From: an uncultured Oleiphilus sp.
GTDB taxonomy: Bacteria; Pseudomonadota; Gammaproteobacteria; Pseudomonadales; Oleiphilaceae
Direction: 5' to 3'
Assembly (NCBI GenBank): GCA_913020495.1
Contig: CAJWBJ010000014.1
Location: forward strand, 1-53,083
DNA: 53,083 nt
Shown piece after piece: positions 1-8,930 of the stretch. The translations under genes were made by a program, and so were the position numbers. Within the stretch, counting starts at the first letter, position 1, and every line of letters begins with the position of its first letter. Below the pieces are notes generated by a model. It saw only the letters and a list, made by a program, of their open reading frames with translations, did not search any database and was not told the origin of the DNA.

Positions 1-76
1 CCAGCGTGATGTCATCAGCCATCACAGAATTGGCACCTAACAAAAGACACGCACCCACCAAAAATACACTTCTCAT
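1..76 (-). CDS. N-terminus of a secreted/periplasmic protein (cut by window edge)
   Basis: Reading the minus strand from an ATG at 74-76 gives 25 codons before the window ends. The peptide starts MRSVFLVGACLLLGANSVMA and continues DDITL, a classic Sec signal peptide: one Arg, a hydrophobic core, and a VMA cleavage site. An AGGA ribosome-binding site lies about 8 nt upstream of the ATG. The mature protein is outside the window, so no function can be given. It lies downstream of, and in the same direction as, the CoA-transferase gene, with a terminator between them. Confidence 0.6.
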   Translation of the reverse strand, partial: MRSVFLVGACLLLGANSVMADDITL

Positions 77-183
77 ATTTTTTCCTGTTTTTATAACGAT
101 ATGAAAGACGGTGATAAATAGAGCAACACTATTTCAGATTTACATAAAAACAGCAAATCACAACGTCATTGACAAAATTTTGG

Positions 184-214
184 CAAAAAAAAGCACGAGT
201 TAAACTCGCGCTTT
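184..214 (-). terminator. Rho-independent terminator after the CoA hydrolase/transferase gene
   Basis: On the minus strand a 10-bp stem (arms 204-213 and 191-200, one G-U pair) with a TAA-complement loop is followed by a run of T residues (185-192 read as A on the plus strand). It sits about 20 nt beyond the stop codon at 232, as expected for an intrinsic terminator. Confidence 0.8.
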
Positions 215-231
215 TAGATTGCTATTTAAAA

Positions 232-2391
232 TCACATCGATTTCAAATAACCATTCTCTTCTAATTCAAGTAACAGTAAGTGCTGTAATATTTTTTCCTT
301 GGTTGAGTCAGGGTGAGACAAACTAAGCCTGTCCAAGAATGGCTTAGCTTCAGCCTCATCAACCTTAAGCGCATAGGAACGAATCACAGCCTTAAGCATG
401 GCGCGCGGCCGACTCATTAAGGCTTTTATATCTTTAAGGCTTTTCCCTAATGCAATCTCTTCATCAGTAAAATCAGAGCCTAAAGGAAAGGCTGGAAAAT
501 ACCCTTTACCACGCCATTCACCGACAAATTTAGCTATATTCTCAGGTAAATTATGAGTATAACGCTCAGGAAGCTCATAGCTTTCTCTTACTTTTCCTGC
601 TTTTTTCACCTCATTCAGCAACTCAGATTGAAAACGTGAATCAGCAACTTGAATAAGCGCAATCGCAATCTCTTCGTCTGTTTTTCCTAATAAGTCAGCG
701 ATACCATACTCTGTCACGACCACATCTCTTAGATGACGAGGAATCGTAATATGCCCATAATGCGGCAATATATTCGATTGCAATGTCTTACCGCTACCAC
801 GTGTACTACGAACACATAAAATTGAGCGTGCATCCGGTAAAGAGTGAGCCATCGCAACAAAATTATATTGCCCGCCAACACCACTGACAACCGTACCATC
901 TTCAAGACCATCTGAAACAACAGCACCACTTAAGGTCACCATCATGCCGGTATTAATAAACCGAGCATGCTTTCTTTGGGCTGATAATAAAGGCTGGTTA
1001 TAATCCAATTGATTGATGTGACCAACACTCGACATGCAGATCTTTTCACTTTCCTCTCTAGATAAATCTCTTAGTGATTGATAGAAATCTTGCGGCCCCA
1101 AATAAAAACCGCCATGCATATGAACACCGCCTTTAAGGTTTTCACCCAAACAGTCATCACATATAGCTTGTAAATTACTTGCATGATTCAGATCTAATGA
1201 TAAGCATTTTTCGCCCACTAAAATTCCGTCATCAGACCAGGATATTTCTTCTTTAAATATCCCCCAACGCTGTAGATAAATAAAATCAGAGTGACTAAGC
1301 AGATGTCCAATTACAGCCTCGTCTAACAAACATTGAATCAAATTTGGATTGACAGACTCAGTAATTTTTTCCTCATTCAATAAGCGCTGTATATCCAAAT
1401 CATCATATACTCTTCGCTTTACGATGCCGGTTTTAATAAGGTGCATAAAACCGTTTACAAACATTTCACTTGAACCATACAAGCCTTTTTCAAAAACGCC
1501 TTTTCCACCCGTCTGTTCAATCATATCGTTATCGGCATTAATTCCATTAATCAGCGCCTGATAATCTTCATTATGCTCATGCCTTAACTGGCAAGCATAT
1601 ACAATCGCATCCCCTAATGAACCAATCCCTATCTGCAAGGTCCCTCCGTCTTTTATCAGGGTGCTCGCATACAAACCAGCCATATAATCCGGGTTTGGTA
1701 CTGACATATTTGGTGGCGCGAATAAACGCGTTTGACATTCAGGACTGCGAATAGCCATATCGTAATATTCAGGATCAACAATGGCTCGGTTATACATAAA
1801 TGGCAGGTCATCATGAACCTGAGCTATGGTAATAATTTTTTTGCCTTTAGCTCGCGCCTCCTCAATTAAAGGCAAGGCATCTAATGTAACATCGGTATTA
1901 CAACTTAGACTGAAGCAATTTTTACCATCAACCTCTTTCTCAGCAACAATTTGAGCCAGCACATTTACATCATTTAATAGCAGATCACGCGACACAAAAG
2001 TGTAGTTACTGGAGATGTAATTCTGCTGTGCGCTGGCACAGTTTTTCATTGCACCAGCTTTAAAGTAAAACTCTGACACTTGAACATTTTCGGGCAAGGT
2101 ATTTGTACGTACCGCTTTGGCGTAGGTCAGCTCTTCATAGTCACCAAATAGCCGTTCAATAAATGGCACTAAGAATTTGGCTTCTAATTCATCTTTTGGT
2201 CTAGGTTTTTCCAAAGAAAGCGCCGTTATTATTCTTAATTTTAAATTTGAATTGTTCTTTACACGCTCATATATTGCATTAACTAACCGGTTTGGTTTAC
2301 CCAGACCTAATGGCAAGCCAAGCACAATATTATTACCAACTGCTTCAATAATTTTATCGACACAGCGCTCTACACTATCAAACGATTCCAT
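232..2391 (-). CDS. Acetyl-CoA hydrolase/transferase family protein (long form)
   Basis: A 719-residue member of the acetyl-CoA hydrolase/CoA-transferase family (COG0427-like). Visible family blocks are [11 protein letters not shown] in the middle, [16 protein letters not shown] followed by [10 protein letters not shown], and near the C-terminus [19 protein letters not shown]. The family moves CoA between short or medium acyl groups and acetate or succinate, or hydrolyses acyl-CoA; the substrate cannot be read from the sequence. The length exceeds the usual 430-500 residues because of a long N-terminal half and a helical C-terminal extension, a known long subfamily. An AAGGAACAGG element precedes the ATG. 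The gene is divergent from the acyltransferase at 2702, which hints at lipid or acyl-CoA metabolism, but this is inference. Confidence 0.85.
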   Translation of the reverse strand: MESFDSVERCVDKIIEAVGNNIVLGLPLGLGKPNRLVNAIYERVKNNSNLKLRIITALSLEKPRPKDELEAKFLVPFIERLFGDYEELTYAKAVRTNTLPENVQVSEFYFKAGAMKNCASAQQNYISSNYTFVSRDLLLNDVNVLAQIVAEKEVDGKNCFSLSCNTDVTLDALPLIEEARAKGKKIITIAQVHDDLPFMYNRAIVDPEYYDMAIRSPECQTRLFAPPNMSVPNPDYMAGLYASTLIKDGGTLQIGIGSLGDAIVYACQLRHEHNEDYQALINGINADNDMIEQTGGKGVFEKGLYGSSEMFVNGFMHLIKTGIVKRRVYDDLDIQRLLNEEKITESVNPNLIQCLLDEAVIGHLLSHSDFIYLQRWGIFKEEISWSDDGILVGEKCLSLDLNHASNLQAICDDCLGENLKGGVHMHGGFYLGPQDFYQSLRDLSREESEKICMSSVGHINQLDYNQPLLSAQRKHARFINTGMMVTLSGAVVSDGLEDGTVVSGVGGQYNFVAMAHSLPDARSILCVRSTRGSGKTLQSNILPHYGHITIPRHLRDVVVTEYGIADLLGKTDEEIAIALIQVADSRFQSELLNEVKKAGKVRESYELPERYTHNLPENIAKFVGEWRGKGYFPAFPLGSDFTDEEIALGKSLKDIKALMSRPRAMLKAVIRSYALKVDEAEAKPFLDRLSLSHPDSTKEKILQHLLLLELEENGYLKSM

Positions 2392-2701
2392 ACCTGTTCC
2401 TTATCTAATTAAAAAAGCATTTAAGCCTGCATTTATTAAAATATAACAACGACAACATTCAACTTATCAGGGTATTTTTTTTCAAGTGATGACTTAGATC
2501 AATAAAGGTTAATTATACAAAGCTCATACCTCCATATAGACACTCTAAAATACACCTAAATAGTTATCTTTTTCTCAAATAGACAAAGCAGAGTTATCGC
2601 TTTTATGGAATAATGTCACCCTTGATTTTAGTGCCATATTTAGCCTAGTCAACTCACACCTGAAGTGTGGCAAACTGTTCCTCTTTCGCCAAGGATATGC
2701 A
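2392..2701. promoter_or_regulatory. Divergent intergenic region (310 nt)
   Basis: This non-coding stretch separates two divergently transcribed genes and must hold both promoters. It is AT-rich. A small hairpin (CACAC at 2655-2659, GTGTG at 2665-2669) lies just upstream of the acyltransferase ribosome-binding site. I could not identify convincing -35/-10 pairs or a known operator, and no small ORF with a ribosome-binding site is visible. Confidence 0.4.
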
Positions 2702-3520
2702 ATGAGTTTAAAGTCATTTTTGAAAGCAAAACTAGTTTCTAAAGAACTGAGTCAGCAGTTAGATAAAATTGACAAACCTGTCGGTTCTTTAGGGTATGAC
2801 CCATGGGGCTTCAACACCGACACAAATAAAATCGTACTTTCCCTTTTCTCGAATATCTACCATAAATATTTCAGAGTCGAGACGAAAGGCATAGAAAACG
2901 TACCTGATAGTGGACCAGTATTAATCATTGCAAACCATAGCGGACAGTTACCCATTGACGGGACATTAATCGGTTACGCTCTGGCTAACAGGAAAAAAGC
3001 GCCACGCCTTCCTAGAGCAATGATTGAACGTTTCTTCCCTACAGTCCCCTTTCTTGGAAATTTCTTAAACCAAGTTGGCGCTGTATTAGGTGACCCTGAC
3101 AACTGCGCAAAAATGCTTGAAAACGGCGAAGCTATAGTTGCTTTTCCCGAGGGTATCAGAGGCTCAGGTAAGTTATATAAAGACCGTTATCAACTTCAAA
3201 GGTTTGGTAATGGCTTTGTGCATTTAGCCATGAAACACAACACTCCGATTATTCCTGTTGGCGTTGTTGGTTGTGAGGAGACTATTCCTGCATTTGCCGA
3301 TATTAAACCTCTCGCAAAACTCTTAGGCATCCCCTACGTTCCTGTCGCCTTCCCTTTTGTTCTTCCTGCCAAGGTCATTTTGAACTTCGGTAAACCCATT
3401 AACTTTTCAAATGAAGATTTGACCGAAGAGCAAGTGACACGTCGTGTCGAGAAAGTAAAAAGTTCAATTAATGATTTAATTGCGAAGGGTCTTGAAGAAC
3501 GAGAAGGTATATTTCAATGA
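2702..3520 (+). CDS. Lysophospholipid acyltransferase family protein (PlsC/MGAT-like)
   Basis: A 272-residue glycerolipid acyltransferase. Acyltransferase motif I is NHSGQLPID (H79 to D86) and motif III is FPEG at 148-151, followed by IRGSGKLY. The histidine-aspartate spacing is H-X6-D rather than the H-X4-D of classical PlsC, the pattern I associate with the MGAT-like LPLAT subgroup. The C-terminal part carries the usual TPIIPVGVVG segment. It should transfer an acyl chain to a lysolipid or related alcohol at the inner membrane; the acceptor is not determined. AAGGA precedes the ATG. The stop overlaps the next start by four bases (ATGA), so it is translationally coupled to the SDR gene. Confidence 0.82.
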   Translation: MSLKSFLKAKLVSKELSQQLDKIDKPVGSLGYDPWGFNTDTNKIVLSLFSNIYHKYFRVETKGIENVPDSGPVLIIANHSGQLPIDGTLIGYALANRKKAPRLPRAMIERFFPTVPFLGNFLNQVGAVLGDPDNCAKMLENGEAIVAFPEGIRGSGKLYKDRYQLQRFGNGFVHLAMKHNTPIIPVGVVGCEETIPAFADIKPLAKLLGIPYVPVAFPFVLPAKVILNFGKPINFSNEDLTEEQVTRRVEKVKSSINDLIAKGLEEREGIFQ

Positions 3521-4488
3521 GCACAAAAACTAAAAACACGCTTAAAAAGACCAAAAAAATCAAGAAAACTGTTTTAGTCACCGGGGCTGCAGGCTCCTTA
3601 TCGCAGCAAATAATCAATCGCTTGCGGGACACTTACCAGATAGTCGCCGTTGATTTCAGAAAACTAACTTACCATAGCGATGACATTCCAAGCTATAAGA
3701 TAGATTTCAATAAGCGCGGATTTGAAGATTTATTCAAGCGCTATGACTTTGATAGCGTCATTCACTTAGGAAGAATTTCTTCAAGTGAAGAGACGAGAAT
3801 GAGTCGTTACAATGCAAACGTTTTAGGCACCCAGAAATTATTGGATCTAAGCCATAAATACGGCATCAATAACGTCATTGTTCTTTCTACATATCATGTA
3901 TATGGCGCATCCCCCTACAACCCAGCGCTAATTGATGAAAAAGCACCTTTAAAAGCGGCAGAATTAACCATGGATTTAGTTGATTCTGTCGAGCTTGAAA
4001 ACCTTGCTAACATTTATTTATGGCGTTACCCAGACCTGAACATTACTATTTTGCGCCCTTGCAACATTGTCGGCCCTGGCGTTAAGAATACAATGAGTCG
4101 CCTTCTTTCAAGTAGGTTTGCTCCCACCCTGATTGGGTTTTCACCCATTATGCAATTCATTCATATTGATGATATGGCTGACGCAATTACCTTAGCTCAT
4201 AAAAAGAGAATAAGAGGCGTATATAATGTTGCGCCTAGTGACTGGATTTCTTATCAAGATGCATTAAAACATTGCGGGTGTTCTGAAATTCCCATTCCAT
4301 CAATTCCGCCTGTTTTACCTAAATTAATTACGAGCGTTCTGGATTTGAAGATGTTCCCTTCTTATTTGGTCAATTACTTCAAATATCCGGTGGTTATAAA
4401 TGGCAAAACGTTTAATGACACATTTGGATTTAAAGCAAAACGGCCATTAAAAGAAATATTAAGAACATACAAAGAAATAAAAGAATAA
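3517..4488 (+). CDS. Atypical NAD-dependent epimerase/dehydratase (extended SDR)
   Basis: A 323-residue extended-SDR protein. After a lysine-rich N-terminus, the Rossmann motif reads TGAAGSLS, with Ser where the third glycine is common. Other SDR landmarks are VIHLGRISS, NVLGTQKLLDL, LSTYHVYGASPYN and ILRPCNIVGPG. The catalytic YxxxK expected about 30 residues after STYHVYG is not present; the stretch reads MDLVDSVELENL. It therefore may not act as a standard epimerase or dehydratase. The four-base overlap with the acyltransferase upstream suggests the two proteins share a lipid-related task, which is inference. Confidence 0.8.
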   Translation: MSTKTKNTLKKTKKIKKTVLVTGAAGSLSQQIINRLRDTYQIVAVDFRKLTYHSDDIPSYKIDFNKRGFEDLFKRYDFDSVIHLGRISSSEETRMSRYNANVLGTQKLLDLSHKYGINNVIVLSTYHVYGASPYNPALIDEKAPLKAAELTMDLVDSVELENLANIYLWRYPDLNITILRPCNIVGPGVKNTMSRLLSSRFAPTLIGFSPIMQFIHIDDMADAITLAHKKRIRGVYNVAPSDWISYQDALKHCGCSEIPIPSIPPVLPKLITSVLDLKMFPSYLVNYFKYPVVINGKTFNDTFGFKAKRPLKEILRTYKEIKE

Positions 4489-4510
4489 TACTTACAAGAA
4501 ATACTAATAG

Positions 4511-4582
4511 GCCTTTGTTGCTAATATTTAGTTTATAAGAAAATCATATCTATTAAACTTATAAAAACACAACAGCAAAGGC
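4511..4582. repeat. Nested inverted repeat between convergent genes
   Basis: The outer arms GCCTTTGTTG (4511-4520) and CAGCAAAGGC (4573-4582) pair over 10 bp with one G-U. Inside them TTTATAAG (4532-4539) pairs exactly with CTTATAAA (4558-4565). It lies between the ends of two convergent genes. There is no strong T run, so it could be a bidirectional, weak terminator or a small palindromic element. Confidence 0.5.
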
Positions 4583-4601
4583 TTACTAATCAATAAAAAG
4601 A

Positions 4602-4856
4602 CTAGACCCCAATATTTTTGAGCGTCTCCAAAATTTTACCCACAACTGTTGCAGCATTAGGGTGCTCACTTTCAATCTCAGCGATAAACACTTCAATTGT
4701 TTCTAAAAAACCTGGCTCAACAGGCTCAGACTCATCCATATTATGGATATGAGATTTAAGTTGTGACATTAACGCTAGCTGCTGGGGACTAGTAAGCTCA
4801 TCACCAAACCGCTCATGTAAGTCACTTATGAGTAATTGCGCTTTTTGCTTTGGCAT
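4602..4856 (-). CDS. DUF4404 family protein
   Basis: An 84-residue soluble helical protein. The central HNMDESEPVEPGFLETIEVF, the segment EHPNAATVVGKILETL and the C-terminal NIGV match the small DUF4404 family of gammaproteobacteria, whose function is unknown. GAGG precedes the ATG. It is upstream of and convergent with the SDR gene and 121 nt from the PiT gene end, so it is probably a monocistronic unit. Confidence 0.8.
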   Translation of the reverse strand: MPKQKAQLLISDLHERFGDELTSPQQLALMSQLKSHIHNMDESEPVEPGFLETIEVFIAEIESEHPNAATVVGKILETLKNIGV

Positions 4857-4977
4857 AGTTAACCTCAGATATTAAGTGATAATATTTTAGGAAAGTCCAA
4901 TCAGAGAAATCCTATAATTCAAGCATCATTTAAACTACGTTAGCTCTAAATCAAGTACGAGTAAAGTACTTAAACAA

Positions 4978-6546
4978 TCAACTAATAGGTAGATCTTTAA
5001 GCATAAAGAAAACAGCAGCCGCCAAACACCCTGAAGCAGGTACAGTAATCAACCAGGCAGCAATAATTTTCTTGAAAGCTGAACGTTTAACTAACTTCTC
5101 ACCATAAACTTTTTTAAGCCGCTTTCGCTCTTTCTTATTCAAGCCAAGTTCGGCTTTATTTTTCTTGGCCTCTTTCAGCATCTTTTCCATATCTTCCACA
5201 GATGCACTCTTAAAGTTATCAAGAAAAGTTTGTATACGTACTTTTTCTTCGCCTTCGTGATGATCTAAAATTTTATGTAGCTTACTAGCGTAATTCGTTT
5301 TTAAGTATTCCCGTAAAAATCCAACCCCAAAAATACCGCCCACTGCAATATGTGTTGAACTAACAGGCAAACCTAATTGAGAAGCAATAATCACTGTGAT
5401 TGCTGCGGCCATCGCGACACAAAATGCACGTGACTTATCTAAGTCGGTAATTTCAGAACCAACAGTTCTAATTAATTTAGGCCCATAAAGCATTAAACCA
5501 AGCGCAATACCTATCGCACCAATCATCATAACCCATAAAGGAATATCAGTTTTTGTTGAGATCCCGGAATTCGTAATAGAGTCAGTAATAGCCGCTAGTG
5601 GACCAATTGCGTTAGCGACATCATTCGCACCATGCGCAAAACTCAACAATGCGGCAGCAAACACTAGCGGTAATGTGAATAAGCCATTAACGCCTTCTCT
5701 GGTATTTTCCAGTTTCTTTGAAGCTTTTGATATGAGAGGACGAGCGACAAGGTAAAATATTGCAGCAACCACAGCACCACCAGTAGCTGCGGTTTGAAAG
5801 TCCATTTTATATATTTTTTTCAAGCCTTTTAAGGCTAAGTATGTACTAAACGCCCAAGCCATTAAAGCAATTAATATTGGAACATATTTACGTGCGGCCC
5901 CTAACATATCTTCTTGATAAATGATTTTCTTCTTTATGAAATACAAAAAAGTAATTGCAATTACGCCACCTAATACAGGTGATATAACCCAGCTAGAAGC
6001 AATCGCGCCCATTTTACTCCAATTTGCGATGCCAAAACCGCCTGCGGCAATACCCGCACCTAATACGCCACCCACGATTGAGTGAGTTGTTGAAACCGGA
6101 GCACCAAAAATCGTAGCCAAGTTAAGCCAAACAGCTGCAGAAAGTAGCGCTGAGACCATTAACCAAATAAAAACACTCGTATCTGTAATACTACTGGGAT
6201 CAATAATGCCTTTCTTTATTGTACTAACTACGTCCCCACCTGCGATCAAAGCACCCGAAGCTTCGAATATTGCCGCGATTATAATCGCCCCCATCAGGGT
6301 TAAGGCTTTTGAACCTACTGCAGGCCCAACATTGTTGGCAACGTCATTTGCACCTATATTCATTGCCATATAACCGCCAATCATGGCTGATATGGTTAAA
6401 ACAAAACTACCTTTCATTCCCTGAGAGTCGAGCACAACATATAAAATAATACCTAGCATGAATACTAGGCCGGCTCCTAAACGCACAAATTCATTCTGCT
6501 GTGCATTGACTGCATTTTCAATTTGATCAATATTCTTGAATTCCAT
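4978..6546 (-). CDS. Inorganic phosphate transporter, PiT family
   Basis: A 522-residue polytopic membrane protein with the duplicated PiT signature: GANDVAN at 65-71 with VSTTH at 151-155, and GANDVAN at 306-312 with VSSTH at 395-399. PiT proteins take up inorganic phosphate, often as metal-phosphate, with protons or sodium. A charged cytoplasmic stretch of about 80 residues (411-490, rich in Lys and Glu) separates the second repeat from the last membrane helix (about 493-515). No phoU-like partner gene is adjacent and no clear Pho box is seen in the 216 nt upstream. Confidence 0.92.
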   Translation of the reverse strand: MEFKNIDQIENAVNAQQNEFVRLGAGLVFMLGIILYVVLDSQGMKGSFVLTISAMIGGYMAMNIGANDVANNVGPAVGSKALTLMGAIIIAAIFEASGALIAGGDVVSTIKKGIIDPSSITDTSVFIWLMVSALLSAAVWLNLATIFGAPVSTTHSIVGGVLGAGIAAGGFGIANWSKMGAIASSWVISPVLGGVIAITFLYFIKKKIIYQEDMLGAARKYVPILIALMAWAFSTYLALKGLKKIYKMDFQTAATGGAVVAAIFYLVARPLISKASKKLENTREGVNGLFTLPLVFAAALLSFAHGANDVANAIGPLAAITDSITNSGISTKTDIPLWVMMIGAIGIALGLMLYGPKLIRTVGSEITDLDKSRAFCVAMAAAITVIIASQLGLPVSSTHIAVGGIFGVGFLREYLKTNYASKLHKILDHHEGEEKVRIQTFLDNFKSASVEDMEKMLKEAKKNKAELGLNKKERKRLKKVYGEKLVKRSAFKKIIAAWLITVPASGCLAAAVFFMLKDLPIS

Positions 6547-6717
6547 AAGGGTATCTCAGCTCGCTACCTTTAATTTTCGACTCTTAGTTTTAAGCAATTA
6601 AACAGACTAAATATTCTATCTGGAAAAAGAGTCTTGCTAATTTTGTCGCACTATAAAGGGATGCCCCTGAAAATGTAATACCTAATATGGATTTTTTTGT
6701 TACATAGAGAGATATTG

Positions 6718-6750
6718 AAAAAAAGTGCTTGGCCAGAAAGGCCAAACACT
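6718..6750 (-). terminator. Rho-independent terminator after the PA14 lipoprotein gene
   Basis: Read on the minus strand, arms 6740-6750 and 6724-6734 (AGTGTTTGGCC / GGCCAAGCACT, one G-U) enclose a 5-nt loop and are followed by seven T residues. It starts 13 nt beyond the stop codon at 6763 and separates the lipoprotein gene from the downstream phosphate transporter. Confidence 0.85.
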
Positions 6751-6762
6751 GAAGTAGAACTA

Positions 6763-8481
6763 TTATTCTACATTTAAATTAATAGTTGCTGATTTAGCCC
6801 CTTCAATTCCATCATTGGTCACTGTACTAATATTAAAGTAATAAGTGTCAGCAACCAGATCTGAAAATGTATATGTCTTTTGTGATGAGTCAACCACACT
6901 CACTAGCGAAGACAAATCAAGCGCACTTGTTCCGTAGTAAATATTATACTTTTGGATATCTGTAAGACTAAGCGCACTACCGTCCTCACGCTGAGTTGGC
7001 ACCACCCAACTCAAGGTAATATCTTTTAAAGTTGGACTAATAATTACAACAGGATCTGGTTCTACGACTGGGTCAGCTTCTACAACAGGATCTGGCTCTA
7101 TAACTGGATCAGCTTCTACAACAGGATCTGGCTCTATAACTGGATCAGCTTCTACAACAGGATCTGGCTCTATAACTGGGTCAGCCTCTATTACTACTAC
7201 CAAGCCATTTTGGTCTACACTCAACATTGAAGATTTAGCACCTTCAACCCCATCTTTAGTCACTGTACTAATAGCAAAATAGTAAGTGTTTGGTTCAAGA
7301 CCAGAAAAAGAATGCACAACTTGAGAGGGATCAGTTATCTCTGCGACTGATGATAATTCAGTCTGACTTGTTCCATAGTAAATTTTATACTTTTGAATAT
7401 CAGATAAGTTTAAAGTGCTGCCATCTCTTCTTAATAATGGTGTATCCCAACTGAGGGAGATCGCCATCAATATAGGCACAGCTGGCGCTGAACCAGAGTC
7501 GTCAGGGACAGATCCAGCTATGTACTCATCAAGGTTTGATACGCCATCACCATCCAAATCTGCAGAGGCATCATTAACATTTAAAGCGTTCAAACCATAT
7601 ACCAATTCAAAACCATCTGGCATACCATCGCCATCGGTATCCGCATTATTTGAATCGGTTCGAACCATATATTCTTCATAGGCTGTTAGTAAGTCGCCAT
7701 CTACATCACTATATGCATCGGTAATATCGTTGGGATCAAGCCCTACGGCTACTTCATAAAAATTTGGTAAACCATCGCCATCATCATCAGGAGCAGGATA
7801 AGTATCATCATAATTAGCTAGGTAAGTACCTGAGCTATAGCCCACCTGATAACCTTCACTATATGCCACCACACCACTGACATTATCTTCGATGGAATAG
7901 GGTTTTAAATTTTCATCCGTTAAAGTCTTTAGGTCAAAATCAGGTCCCTCCCACGAAACAGTTAGATAATCTGCTCCTGTATATTCTTTGTGTAATATTT
8001 CAAAAAAGTACTGTTCACCAGCTTGCAATGTTAGCAGAGGAGATTTTTGTGATTTGTAGCGATCCCAAACAAGGTACCCAGAAGGCTTATTCGTAAAGGC
8101 GATTAGTTTTTTATTATAAGGTGAGTTATCAGAAGATAACCAAACTTCAGCAGTTTCATCAGCACTTACCCAAAACGTGTAATCGCCTGTAGTTTCAACC
8201 GTTAGAAGAGCAGTAATCCGCTGACCATACTTGTCCCCCTTTGAGTCAACAAAATCAATCCCCGTAATGGTTTCAATAGACGTCGGGTTATCAGGAAACA
8301 AGGTACTTCTTGTTAAGTTTCTAACTACCTTTCCACCAAGGCCTGACCAAAAGTGATTACTCAACGCTAACTCACCTGCCGCTGTCGGAGGTAGGTCATC
8401 AAAATTATCAACTTTTTTGTCATTACTCGCACAACCGACGAGCATCAAGAGCAGTGAAAGTCCAAAAATACGAAATAGCAT
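6763..8481 (-). CDS. Surface lipoprotein with PA14, thrombospondin-3 calcium repeats and two FnIII domains
   Basis: A 572-residue lipoprotein: the signal peptide ends in the lipobox LVGC with Cys17. A PA14-like beta domain (about 35-190, with VETTGDYTFWVSADETAEVW and SPLLTLQAGEQYFFEIL) suggests carbohydrate binding. Next come four calcium-binding acidic repeats (DDDGDGLPN, DVDGDLL, DTDGDGMPD, DLDGDGVSN; about 230-320). Two near-identical FnIII-like domains (about 335-420 and 490-570, both with DIQKY.IYYGTS) flank a Pro/Glu/Asp linker made of EADPVIEPDPVV units. It probably acts outside the outer membrane in adhesion or polysaccharide contact, which is inference. GAGG precedes the ATG, and it is a single-gene unit ended by a hairpin terminator. 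Confidence 0.8.
   Translation of the reverse strand: MLFRIFGLSLLLMLVGCASNDKKVDNFDDLPPTAAGELALSNHFWSGLGGKVVRNLTRSTLFPDNPTSIETITGIDFVDSKGDKYGQRITALLTVETTGDYTFWVSADETAEVWLSSDNSPYNKKLIAFTNKPSGYLVWDRYKSQKSPLLTLQAGEQYFFEILHKEYTGADYLTVSWEGPDFDLKTLTDENLKPYSIEDNVSGVVAYSEGYQVGYSSGTYLANYDDTYPAPDDDGDGLPNFYEVAVGLDPNDITDAYSDVDGDLLTAYEEYMVRTDSNNADTDGDGMPDGFELVYGLNALNVNDASADLDGDGVSNLDEYIAGSVPDDSGSAPAVPILMAISLSWDTPLLRRDGSTLNLSDIQKYKIYYGTSQTELSSVAEITDPSQVVHSFSGLEPNTYYFAISTVTKDGVEGAKSSMLSVDQNGLVVVIEADPVIEPDPVVEADPVIEPDPVVEADPVIEPDPVVEADPVVEPDPVVIISPTLKDITLSWVVPTQREDGSALSLTDIQKYNIYYGTSALDLSSLVSVVDSSQKTYTFSDLVADTYYFNISTVTNDGIEGAKSATINLNVE
7051..7194 (-). repeat. 36-bp tandem repeat array (4 copies) coding EADPVIEPDPVV
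   Basis: Copies begin at 7051, 7087, 7123 and 7159, each 36 bp and nearly identical; the outer copies carry a few base changes. The unit is a multiple of three, so each copy adds 12 residues of a rigid acidic Pro-rich linker between the two FnIII domains of the lipoprotein, and copy-number changes stay in frame. Confidence 0.9.
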
Positions 8482-8930
8482 GACAATTACCTCTTAAAAA
8501 TTGATCATTTTTTAAGCTATTATTAACCACATTATGCTAGTTCGCCCGAAGATATTAGACTCATTTGGTATAAATGAATCATGACTAATAAGATAAGAAG
8601 CTCTGTAATTTATGAAAAATATTTGCACTAACTGTCATGCCTTAAACAAAAATAATCTTTTCTGATACTTAGACTTACCTCCTGAGAAACTACTACAAGA
8701 TCTTAAATACTCTAACGTTATCTAAGACCTGCCTTTTATAATTATTCTTTACAAAGGAAACACCTAGGTTTTCAACCTTCACAAACTGAAAATTTGAATA
8801 GTCAATTTTTCTTCTGAACTAGCAAACATCATTTAAAATGATTATTAATATAAATCAAATACACTTCATCAATAGTTCTTTATTAAATATTCTTAGTACC
8901 CGACAGACACAAACCAAAACAGATGAACTT
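8482..8930. other. Divergent intergenic region (449 nt with the preferred phosphatase start)
   Basis: The region lies between the lipoprotein (minus) and histidine phosphatase (plus). It contains an imperfect palindrome GACTCATTT (8558-8566) / AAATGAATC (8572-8580) that could be an operator for the lipoprotein gene. A degraded stretch resembling the start of thioredoxin TrxC is listed separately. No intact gene was found. Confidence 0.4.
8612..8767 (+). pseudogene. Possible relic of thioredoxin-2 (trxC)
   Basis: An ATG at 8612 opens MKNICTNCHALNKNNLF before a TGA. Its CTNCHALNK matches the N-terminal zinc-motif pattern C-T-x-C-x-A-x-N-[RK] of TrxC. In the same frame, past two stop codons, the segment DLPFIIILY (from 8726) loosely resembles the DLPVVIDFW that precedes the thioredoxin active site. 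The CGRC pair and WCGPC site are absent. It looks like a heavily decayed gene, but the match is short and chance is possible. Confidence 0.25.

Noticed and set aside
2486..2503. TGAT...ATCAA pair resembling an FNR/CRP-type site in the divergent region
   Set aside because: The half-sites are seven bases apart instead of four, outside FNR spacing.
8838..8930. N-terminal extension of the histidine phosphatase
   Set aside because: It would place RHG 31 residues further in, has no ribosome-binding site and no family similarity.
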